From: JBDTMT01 sp039934135 | GTDB taxonomy: Bacteria; Desulfobacterota; Binatia; HRBIN30; CADEER01 | Length of the DNA stretch: 13,874 nt | Reading direction: 5' to 3' | NCBI GenBank assembly: GCA_039934135.1 | Contig: JBDTMT010000094.1 | Coordinates: 1-13,874, forward strand | Part shown: positions 6,265 through 12,592 of the stretch, one piece after another | Numbering within the stretch: position 1 is the stretch's first letter | Layout of the letters: each line of letters opens with the position of its first letter | Notes under the pieces: generated by a model | The model's database searches: none | Seen by the model: the letters and a program-made list of their open reading frames with translations, nothing else | What the model was told of the DNA's origin: nothing | Translations under genes and position numbers: made by a program

Positions 6265-6717
6265 TCAGCGGCTCGCGCCGCGAGCTCGCGGCGACGGCAC
6301 CGCGTCTCCAGAGCCAGCCGTGTCGTCAAAGACGGCAAGCGCGGCCTTGCGCTTCACCAGCGCCCGCACCGTGCGCACCGCGATGTTGCTGCGCTCTCGC
6401 CAGAGGACTTCCGCTCCGTCGCCCAGTTCCTCGTAGACGGGCAGGAGGAGCGTGAGCCCTTCGAACCTGAACTTCCCCTTCCGACCGTCGGGACCTCGAG
6501 CCGTGTCGTTCGACTCCCGTCCGATTCTCCTCGCCTTCGCGTAGGCACCATCTCGATCCTTCGCCTTCAGGAGAATCGTGTTCTCCCAGGCGAAGCAGCG
6601 ACGACTGGAGTTCGTCTTGTCCTCGTCGTCGTATTCGAATCGCTGCAGGTATGCGGCGATACACCAACCGTATGGGCTGCGGTTGCGGTGAGGAATGTTA
6701 CGAGGCGAATGGCGCAT
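6265..6717 (-). CDS. DUF4288 domain-containing protein
   Basis: A 150-residue cytoplasmic protein. Residues about 17-115 match the DUF4288 pattern as I know it: YGWCIAAYLQRFEY, FAWENTILLKAKDRDGAYAK with RRIGRE, FRFEGLTLLLPVYEELGDG, AEVLWRERSN, and RALVKRKAALAVFDD near the end. The frame stays open further upstream, but the ATG at 6717 is the nearest start to the domain and upstream codons lack domain similarity. The tail after VFDD is low-complexity. DUF4288 has no established function and often occurs in mobile or accessory islands, in keeping with the IS and DUF5131 remnants nearby. Its third-position GC is lower in the first 20 codons than in neighbouring genes, so that part may not be conserved. 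Confidence 0.7.
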   Translation of the reverse strand: MRHSPRNIPHRNRSPYGWCIAAYLQRFEYDDEDKTNSSRRCFAWENTILLKAKDRDGAYAKARRIGRESNDTARGPDGRKGKFRFEGLTLLLPVYEELGDGAEVLWRERSNIAVRTVRALVKRKAALAVFDDTAGSGDAVPSPRARGASR

Positions 6718-6795
6718 ACGCGGATCCGTTAACGTTGATGGCCAGCCGCGCGGATGACAGCGACGCGACGCCAGTAAGCGGCGGCGAAAATAGCG

Positions 6796-6809
6796 ACGGC
6801 ACGTGCCGT
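6796..6809. repeat. 14-bp perfect palindrome
   Basis: ACGGCAC and GTGCCGT join without spacer, about 80 bases upstream of the DUF4288 start. It could be an operator; nothing else supports that. The surrounding stretch 6718-7013 holds no gene I can support. Confidence 0.35.
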
Positions 6810-6894
6810 GGTCCATTGCGTTGTGAGCCGGCGGAGGAACAGCGCGGCAAATGGGCGACGCGTTCGACGGAGCAGCCGCGCTGCGCGCGGCTAT

Positions 6895-6912
6895 GCGGGC
6901 CAATAGGCCCGC
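6895..6912. repeat. GC-rich hairpin in the gene-free stretch 6718-7013
   Basis: GCGGGCC, loop AATA, GGCCCGC: a perfect 7-bp stem with a 4-nt loop. No T tract follows on either strand. It might act in termination for the minus-strand ligase gene or belong to a decayed element; the sequence does not decide. Confidence 0.35.
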
Positions 6913-7013
6913 CGCCACGGCGGAGTCGGAGTGGCCGTTGCGGCGGCGCGCTTGTGATGTGCACGCGACATCGAAACGCACGCAGAGCTTCGTTGGATGA
7001 TCCGGCTGTTCCG

Positions 7014-7052
7014 TCCGACCTAACAACCAACAACTTAACAACCAACAACTTA
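7014..7052 (-). repeat. GTT-rich dispersed repeat at an acyl-CoA ligase stop codon (copy 2), with a 15-bp tandem duplication
   Basis: Read on +, TAACAACCAACAACT occurs twice in direct tandem (7021-7035 and 7036-7050). On the minus strand the element starts with the TAA stop of the ligase and ends in TTAGGTCGGA, aligning with copy 1 at 422-461. The placement, beginning exactly at the stop codon of the same enzyme family, is repeated at all three copies in this window. Confidence 0.8.
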
Positions 7053-8663
7053 TCCTCGATACCGCTCCCTCAACCGATCCTTGCGCACCTTGCCCGTCGC
7101 GTTGCGCGGCAGTTCGTCGAGCAGTTCGATCTGCTCCGGGATCTTCTGGGTCATGACGCCGCGGCGCTGCATGAAGCTGCGGACGGTGGCGAGATCGAGC
7201 GCGGCGCTGCCGGGTTTGAGGACAATGCAGGCGCAGACGCGTTCGCCGCTCTGGACGTCGGGGACGCCGATGACGGCGACGTCGGCGATCTGCGGGTGTG
7301 CCGAGAGCTCGTCCTCGATGCCCTTGGCGGAGAGATTTTCGCCCTTGCGGATGATGACGTCCTTGCGCCGGCCGGTGATGCGCAGGAATCCGTCGGCGTC
7401 CTGGATGGCGAGATCGCCGGTGCGGAAGAAGCCGTCGGACGTGAAGGCGACGTTCAGCGCCGGATCAAGGTAGCCGACGCAGAGCTGCGCGCCGAAGGCT
7501 TCGATCTCGCCCTCGGTGCCGGGCGGCACGACGCGGCCGTGTTCGTCGACCAGGCGCGCCGCGGCGCCAGGCACCGGGCGGCCGTCGGTGCCGTAGCGCT
7601 GTGCTTGCGCATCGCCCGGCCGTCCCGAGCTGAACATCGGGCATTCGGTCAGTCCGTAGGAGCGGAAGGCGAAGGTAGCGAAGCGCTCGCCGAGCTCGCG
7701 CATCAGCTCGGGCGAGACGTCGGCGGCACCGGAGCCGGAGTGGCGCACGCTGGCGAACTTGTCCGGCGTGCAGTTCGGCGCCGCGAACATCGCCTGCAGG
7801 ATGGCCGGCGGACCGCCGGCGCTGGTGACGCCGTGGCGCGCGATGAGCTCGATCGCCAGGCCCGGATCGAAGCCGTCCATGTACACCGTGCTGGTGCCGT
7901 TGCGCACCGGCTGCATGACGAACATCACCAGGCCGCCGATGTGGGTCAGCGGAAACTGCAGCAGGCTGCGATCGTCGCGGCGCGGCGGGAACACCGCCGC
8001 CTGCGCCTGCAGCAGCGCGCCGAGCGTCGAGGCGGTGTGCATGACGCCCTTCGGATCGGCGGTGGTGCCGGAAGTGTAGAACAGCATCGACACGTCGTGC
8101 GGTCCGTGCGGCGACGGTGGCAGCGGCGTCGACGGATCGTCCTCCAGGTCTTCCAAGGCGCGCTGTCCGCTACCCGGCGCGGCGCGCACGGTGAGCACGT
8201 GTTCCAAGTCCGGCGCCGCGGCGCGCACGGCGGTCGCCAGCTGGCGATGATCGACGCCGCGCACCAGGCCCGGCACCAGCAGCACCTTGCTGCGCGCTTG
8301 CCGACAAACGAAGCCGACCTCGCGTTCGCGATAGATGGTGATGATCGGATTGGAGATCGCGCCGAGGCGCTCGATCGCCACCGCCAGCGCGGCGCCCTCG
8401 AACCAGTTCGGCAATTGCCACGACACCACGTCGCCGGCACCGACGCCGCAGCGCCGCAGCGCCACCGCCATGCGTGCGGCGCGCGCCTGCAGATCGGCGA
8501 AGCTGAAGCGGCGCCCGCCGTCGCGTCCGCCCTCGATCAGAAACACGCCGCCCGCTTCGGCCTGCACGCGCGCCGCGAGCATCGCCGACAGGCCGGGCTG
8601 CGGCCACTCGCCGGCCGCCTCGTGACGGGCGCGCCGCGCCTCAGGCAGGTGCGTCGGGTGCAT
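7050..8663 (-). CDS. Acyl-CoA ligase, cyclohexanecarboxylate-CoA ligase-like
   Basis: A complete 537-residue AMP-forming acyl-CoA ligase. Motifs in order: NPIITIYREREVGF (about 105-118), characteristic of the cyclohexanecarboxylate/AliA-type group; the P-loop YTSGTTADPKGV (196-207); YGLTE (336-340); FRTGDL (413-418); TGRRKDVIIRKGENLSAKGI (430-449) at the hinge; and LPRNATGKVRK with the catalytic Lys525. No signal peptide. The reading frame continues to 8738, but the ATG at 8663 is preferred because AGGGA lies ten bases upstream and the family N-terminus begins there. It probably activates a cyclic or medium-chain carboxylic acid; the exact substrate is unknown. It is the only intact synthetase of the three traces here. 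Its stop codon lies in the repeat at 7014-7052, and its upstream region contains a MITE-like palindrome. Confidence 0.92.
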   Translation of the reverse strand: MHPTHLPEARRARHEAAGEWPQPGLSAMLAARVQAEAGGVFLIEGGRDGGRRFSFADLQARAARMAVALRRCGVGAGDVVSWQLPNWFEGAALAVAIERLGAISNPIITIYREREVGFVCRQARSKVLLVPGLVRGVDHRQLATAVRAAAPDLEHVLTVRAAPGSGQRALEDLEDDPSTPLPPSPHGPHDVSMLFYTSGTTADPKGVMHTASTLGALLQAQAAVFPPRRDDRSLLQFPLTHIGGLVMFVMQPVRNGTSTVYMDGFDPGLAIELIARHGVTSAGGPPAILQAMFAAPNCTPDKFASVRHSGSGAADVSPELMRELGERFATFAFRSYGLTECPMFSSGRPGDAQAQRYGTDGRPVPGAAARLVDEHGRVVPPGTEGEIEAFGAQLCVGYLDPALNVAFTSDGFFRTGDLAIQDADGFLRITGRRKDVIIRKGENLSAKGIEDELSAHPQIADVAVIGVPDVQSGERVCACIVLKPGSAALDLATVRSFMQRRGVMTQKIPEQIELLDELPRNATGKVRKDRLRERYRG

Positions 8664-8734
8664 AATCGGCGTCCCTGCTAGCACCGCCGCGCCAGCCAGC
8701 GAAGCCGTCGCCATCCGCAAGGACCGCAAGATCA

Positions 8735-8933
8735 ACACAGATGAAACCGGATCCCCACCGCCCGCCCCCCCCGGGATGAGGCCAGATCCCCACCACCCCC
8801 TTCAGGAGCTTCGAGATTTTCCAGTTCGCTCCGGACAGCGTCCTGACCGGGTGCTCGGCGTGCCCCGATGGGGGGGCGCGGGGACCTGGGTTCATCGGCG
8901 GGTGGGGCGGTGCGGGTCCGGTTTCATCTGTGT
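8735..8933. mobile_element. MITE-like long imperfect palindrome
   Basis: The outer ends are exact inverted repeats: ACACAGATGAAACCGGA at 8735-8751 and its reverse complement ending at 8933. The arms continue imperfectly inward for roughly 60-70 bases (CACCGCCC, then ATGA-n2-CCAG-n-TCCCC blocks on both arms), around a central ~50-base segment with no coding potential. This is the form of a non-autonomous miniature inverted-repeat element or a large hairpin repeat. It fills most of the 374-base gap between two divergent genes. No target-site duplication is obvious: CA/AG flanks differ. Confidence 0.65.
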
Positions 8934-8975
8934 AAGTCTTCTCCGCCTCCTCCTGGTAACACCCGGCTTTGTAGG

Positions 8976-9004
8976 TTGATCGGGGTCGCCGGTCAGTGCT
9001 ATCC
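8976..9004 (+). promoter_or_regulatory. Possible promoter of the glycosylation locus
   Basis: TTGATC (8976-8981) and CTATCC (8999-9004) are 17 bases apart, 34 bases ahead of the ATG at 9038 and just outside the palindromic element. The -10 is weak. If real, it would transcribe the Cys-rich pair and STT3 together. Confidence 0.3.
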
Positions 9005-9037
9005 GCGTCCTTCGTTGTAGGGGCACGGGAGGTCCAG

Positions 9038-9409
9038 ATGATGCTGCGAACAATGTGGCAGGTGGTTGCGGCGGCAGTTCTCGGGCTGGCGCTGTTGACG
9101 CTGACCGGTGCGGCGCCGGCGTCGGCCGGCTGCTGTCTGTGCGATTGCGGCGGCGCGCCGCTGCTCTGCATACCGGGCAGCCAGGACAATTGTGACGCCA
9201 AGTGCTCCAACGATGCGTTGAACAGTACGTGCCTCACGCAAGGCTTCAACGCCACCTGCCCGCAGGTCGCCGAGTGCGCCGGGGCGATCATCCCCGCGGC
9301 GGCGGCCCCGTTGCTCGACCAGACCGGGCTGACCGTGGTGGCCGTGCTGCTCGGCGGCTTCGGCATCTTCCAGGCCGCACGGCGCGCGCGGCGCGACGGC
9401 AAGGCGTGA
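9038..9409 (+). CDS. Exported ten-cysteine protein with C-terminal sorting-like tail (paralogue 1)
   Basis: A 123-residue protein. Residues 1-30 are a signal peptide (MMLRTMWQVVAAAVLGLALL, then TLTGAAPASA). The mature part holds ten cysteines at 32, 33, 35, 37, 44, 52, 56, 65, 74 and 80, and two N-x-S/T sequons, Asn62 (NST) and Asn71 (NAT). The C-terminus has IPA at 85-87, a membrane helix at about 97-113 and a basic end (ARRARR), a layout like IPTL/PEP-CTERM tails. GGGAGG at 9027-9032 supports the start at 9038 (or the adjacent ATG at 9041). It lies four bases upstream of its paralogue and just upstream of the STT3 oligosaccharyltransferase, so it is a candidate glycosylated, surface-anchored substrate. 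No known family recognised. Confidence 0.82.
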   Translation: MMLRTMWQVVAAAVLGLALLTLTGAAPASAGCCLCDCGGAPLLCIPGSQDNCDAKCSNDALNSTCLTQGFNATCPQVAECAGAIIPAAAAPLLDQTGLTVVAVLLGGFGIFQAARRARRDGKA

Positions 9410-9413
9410 GTCG

Positions 9414-9791
9414 ATGCGCCTCGGCGTGACGACGATGTGGAGCGCGGTGAGCGCCGCGCTGATCGGCCTGGCGCTACTCAGCCTGGCGACCACAGCGCCG
9501 GCCGGCCCGGCGCCGACGATCTGCTGCGCCTGCATCTGCGACGGCGCGGTCACGGCGTGCACCGACACGTTCTTCGAGAACTGTCCGTCGATCTGCGCCC
9601 AGCAGCCGAGCGGCGCGTGCGGCTTCGAGCTGCTCAACAGCAGCAGCGGCACCTGCGCCAGCGTGCCGCAGTGCGACTCCGCCCAGGGCCGCATCCCGGC
9701 GCCGCTGTTCGGCCCCACCGCCCTGGCCGTCTCCGCCCTCTTGCTGAGCGGCCTCGGCGCGCTCGGCATCCGGCGCCGCCGCCGCGGCTGA
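9414..9791 (+). CDS. Exported ten-cysteine protein with C-terminal sorting-like tail (paralogue 2)
   Basis: A 125-residue paralogue of the preceding protein. Both have a signal peptide (MW-x2-V, then GLALL) ending in an APA-like segment. Ten cysteines at 37, 38, 40, 42, 49, 57, 61, 69, 81 and 87 reproduce the spacing of paralogue 1 (steps 1,2,2,7,8,4,8,12,6 against 1,2,2,7,8,4,9,9,6). Asn75 (NSS) sits six residues after the eighth cysteine, exactly as Asn71 does in paralogue 1. The tail is IPAPL (94-98), a helix at about 102-118, then RRRRR. Its start is four bases after the previous stop, with only a weak ribosome site, so translation is probably coupled. Its TGA stop is in frame with the STT3 coding frame that follows at once. 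Confidence 0.82.
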   Translation: MRLGVTTMWSAVSAALIGLALLSLATTAPAGPAPTICCACICDGAVTACTDTFFENCPSICAQQPSGACGFELLNSSSGTCASVPQCDSAQGRIPAPLFGPTALAVSALLLSGLGALGIRRRRRG

Positions 9792-9860
9792 GCCGACACG
9801 CGCCGCCTCGACCGCTTCTCCGTTGCGCTGCTGCTGCTGGCAGTCGGCGCCACGGCGTGG

Positions 9861-12422
9861 GTGCGACTGCTGCCACTGGCGCTGCCGGGGGTCCCACCGC
9901 GCGCCGAGCAGCTGGTGCGCGGGCGCGTCGCCCAACAGGCGGCCGCCGCCCTCGATCCGACGTTGCAGGGGGCTGAGCGCCAGACGGCACTGGCGCAGGC
10001 GGTCGACGCCTGGATTGCCGCGCACGCCGACGACTACGGGCGCGACGTGGCGGCCGAGACGACGCGGCTGCGCGAAGCGCTGCAGTACCGCGACGCCGCC
10101 GGACGCCCGCGCACCCTGCTCGGCGACTACGACAGCTACACCTGGCTGCGCGCCGCGCGCACCGGCCTGGAGACCGGCGAGTCGTGCGACGCGCTGGTCG
10201 ACGGCGCCTGCCGCGACACCTTCACGCTGGCACCGCTCGGCGTGACGACGCCGTACGGGCATTCGCCGCACGTCGCCGCGATCATCGCCGTGCAGCGCGT
10301 TGCCACCTGGTTCGATGCGCAGTGGCCGCTGCCGGCCAGCGCCTATCTGGTGCCGGTGCTGCTCGGCATGCTCGGCGTCGTGCCGGCATTCTGCATCGCC
10401 AATGGGCTCGCCGGACCGGTAGGCGGCGTCGCCGCCGGCATCATCAGCGCGCTGCATCCGCTGCTGCTGCAGCGCAGCCTGGGCAGCGACAACGACATCT
10501 GGAACGTCGTCCTGCCGCTCTACATGGTGTGGGCGGTGCTCGCCGGGCTGGGCGCGACGACGCGCGTCCGCCAGGCGTTGGGCGGCGGGGTCGGCGGCAC
10601 GGTACTCGCCCTGCACGCGGCGGTGTGGCGCGGCTGGGAGTTCGGCTTCGCCGTGGTCGTCGCGGGACTGGCGGCGGCCCTCGCCTTCCACGCCCTCGCC
10701 TGGATCGCACAGCGGCGCGAGGCGCGCATCTGGGGCGCCGCCGGCGTGCGCGCGGTGGGCGTCGTCGGACTTGCCTATCTCGCCGCCGCTTGGCTCGGCA
10801 CCGGCGGGGCAACGCTGTCGGTGCTGTCGCAGATCGTCCCGGCGGCGTTGGCGCCGGCGGCGCCGATCGCCGACGCCACGGTGTCGTTCTGGCCGCCGAC
10901 GTTGGAGACCGTCGGCGAGCTCAGCGCCATGTCGCTCGGCGGCATCGCGGCGCAGTCCTACGGCGTGCTGATCTTCTTCGTCGGCTGGCTCGGGCTGTTG
11001 CTGCTGGTGCTGCCGCGGCGCCACTGGCTGGCCGGACACTTCGCCGTGCTGAGCGGCAGCGCCCTGCTCTATCGCTACCTGCTGACCACCGTCGGCCTGA
11101 ACAACGCCGCGCTCGTCGGGCTGCTGGCGCTGCCGCTCGGCGCCGCGCTGGCGGTCGATCTGATGCGCGACGATGCAGAGGCGTCGCAGGACGCGTCCGA
11201 CATCGGCGCCGGTCTGGTGGTCGCCGTCTGGCTGCTGGCGGCGCTGCTGCTGTCCTATCGCGCCGTGCGCTTCATGCTGCTGTTGGCGGCGCCGTTCGGC
11301 CTCGCCGCCGGCGTCGCCATCGGCCGCCTGCATCTGGCGCTCGACGAGTGGGCGACACCGTACGGCCGGCTGGCGCGCGGCGCCGTCACCGCCGCGGCGC
11401 TGGCGCTGCTGTTTCTGCCGCTGCGCATCAGCTACGGCACGGCCGGCGCCTATCTGCCGCGCATCGACCGCGCCTGGGTCGAGGCGTTCTCCGCCATCGA
11501 CGCCAGCACGCCGCCGGACGCCATCGTCAACACTTGGTGGGATTACGGCTACTGGGCGAAGTACTACACGCGGCGCCGCGTCAGCGCCGACGGCAGCAGC
11601 CTGCTGACGCACGTGCCGCACTGGCTGGCGCGCGCCCAGCTGGCGAGCAGCGAAGCCGAGAGCCTCGGCCTGCTGCGCATGCTGAACTGTGGCTCGGATG
11701 CGCAGCCATATCCCGAGGGCGCCGCCGGCGCGCACGCCCGCCTGGTGCAACACGGCCTCGATCCCCTCGCCGCGTACGACGCGGTGGTGCGCCTGGCGCC
11801 GCTCGACCGCGCCGCCGCCGACGCCGCGCTGGCCGAGCTCGATCTCGACGCCGCGGCGCGCGCCGACGTCCTGGCGGCGACGCACTGCACACCGCCGGCG
11901 GCGCGCCTGGTGCTGTCGAGCGCGCAGGTGAACCTCGCCGGCTGGTGGCGCATCGGCAAATGGGATGTGCACACGCGCCGCCCGGGGAGTCGCGGCCTGC
12001 TGACCAGCGAGTGGGTGAGCTGCGCGCCGACCGGCGCCCTGTGGCGCTGTCCGATCGGCGCCGTCGACGCGCCGCAGCACCGCATCGACACGGTCGTCTA
12101 CCCGGCCGACGATCCGCGTCAGGCACGCGTCGCCACGACGCAGCTCGACAGCGGGCAGACGGCCGAGGCGCCACCCGACCGCCTGCTGCTCGCCGGCGCC
12201 GATGGGGTCGTCACGGTTGGCGACCGCGATGCCGACGGCGTCGGGGTCGTCATCGACACCGTCGGCCACCGCGTCCTCGTCGGCTCGCCGAGCGGCATCG
12301 GCTCGAGCTTCGTGCGCCTGATGTACCTCGACGGCCGCGACATGCTGCACTTCCGCAGAGTCGACGAGCGCAACGGCGCGTGGGGCAATCGCGTCGTGAC
12401 GTGGGCCGTCGACTGGCCGTAG
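9861..12422 (+). CDS. STT3/PglB/AglB-type oligosaccharyltransferase
   Basis: From a GTG at 9861 this gives 853 residues of a GT66 oligosaccharyltransferase, which moves a lipid-linked glycan to Asn on the outer face of the membrane. Motifs: first catalytic D-x-D at D89-Y-D91 (GDYDSYTWLR); second at D210-N-D212 (GSDNDIWN); TVGE at 350-353, equivalent to the TIXE/SVSE motif; AVRFMLLLAAPFG with Arg470; and WWDYG at 559-563 opening the soluble domain. About ten or more membrane helices lie between. The GTG start removes the expected first helix: the same frame upstream from 9798 reads RRLDRFSVALLLLAVGATAW after an ACG, with no ATG/GTG/TTG before 9861. The true start may therefore be a non-AUG codon at 9798, or a frame error may exist. 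It follows the two sequon-bearing Cys-rich proteins and precedes an ALG2-like glycosyltransferase. The family is certain; which glycan is transferred is unknown. Confidence 0.93.
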   Translation: MRLLPLALPGVPPRAEQLVRGRVAQQAAAALDPTLQGAERQTALAQAVDAWIAAHADDYGRDVAAETTRLREALQYRDAAGRPRTLLGDYDSYTWLRAARTGLETGESCDALVDGACRDTFTLAPLGVTTPYGHSPHVAAIIAVQRVATWFDAQWPLPASAYLVPVLLGMLGVVPAFCIANGLAGPVGGVAAGIISALHPLLLQRSLGSDNDIWNVVLPLYMVWAVLAGLGATTRVRQALGGGVGGTVLALHAAVWRGWEFGFAVVVAGLAAALAFHALAWIAQRREARIWGAAGVRAVGVVGLAYLAAAWLGTGGATLSVLSQIVPAALAPAAPIADATVSFWPPTLETVGELSAMSLGGIAAQSYGVLIFFVGWLGLLLLVLPRRHWLAGHFAVLSGSALLYRYLLTTVGLNNAALVGLLALPLGAALAVDLMRDDAEASQDASDIGAGLVVAVWLLAALLLSYRAVRFMLLLAAPFGLAAGVAIGRLHLALDEWATPYGRLARGAVTAAALALLFLPLRISYGTAGAYLPRIDRAWVEAFSAIDASTPPDAIVNTWWDYGYWAKYYTRRRVSADGSSLLTHVPHWLARAQLASSEAESLGLLRMLNCGSDAQPYPEGAAGAHARLVQHGLDPLAAYDAVVRLAPLDRAAADAALAELDLDAAARADVLAATHCTPPAARLVLSSAQVNLAGWWRIGKWDVHTRRPGSRGLLTSEWVSCAPTGALWRCPIGAVDAPQHRIDTVVYPADDPRQARVATTQLDSGQTAEAPPDRLLLAGADGVVTVGDRDADGVGVVIDTVGHRVLVGSPSGIGSSFVRLMYLDGRDMLHFRRVDERNGAWGNRVVTWAVDWP

Positions 12423-12553
12423 CGCGACGCGCCCATAGCGACCCAGCACGCCGATTGCCCCGCGGATGCCGCGGCGTCGGCAGCGCTGCGCACGGCCAGG
12501 CCGGCGCGGGGCCGGCCGGCTACCCGTCCTCTGCAGTCGCGGACCGACGTGGG

Positions 12554-12583
12554 TTGACGCCTACGGGCGTGCGCCCATATCCA
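12554..12583 (+). promoter_or_regulatory. Possible promoter of the ALG2-like gene
   Basis: TTGACG (12554-12559) is followed after 18 bases by TATCCA (12578-12583), only nine bases before the ATG at 12593. If used, transcription would start at or very near the start codon. Two short hairpins lie nearby: ACGCC-TACG-GGCGT overlaps the -35, and GGGCG-TG-CGCCC lies in the spacer. They could be operators or chance in GC-rich DNA. Confidence 0.35.
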
Positions 12584-12592
12584 CGGCCGCGA

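Noticed and set aside
7014..7050. AAC-rich repeats as a CRISPR array or an integron attC site
   Set aside because: Units are 15 bp in direct tandem without spacers, and no cas genes are present. TAAC and GTT core-like matches near 6990-7022 do not pair into an attC fold and no integrase is seen.
6651..8681. A 676-codon + frame antisense to the acyl-CoA ligase
   Set aside because: The minus strand carries all ligase motifs; the + product is a repetitive Arg/Ala/Asp/Glu shadow.
9474..12449. A 991-codon open frame on the minus strand antisense to STT3
   Set aside because: Its product is low-complexity Arg/Ala/Gln/Gly without motifs, and the + strand encodes an unmistakable STT3. Long antisense frames are expected at this GC content.
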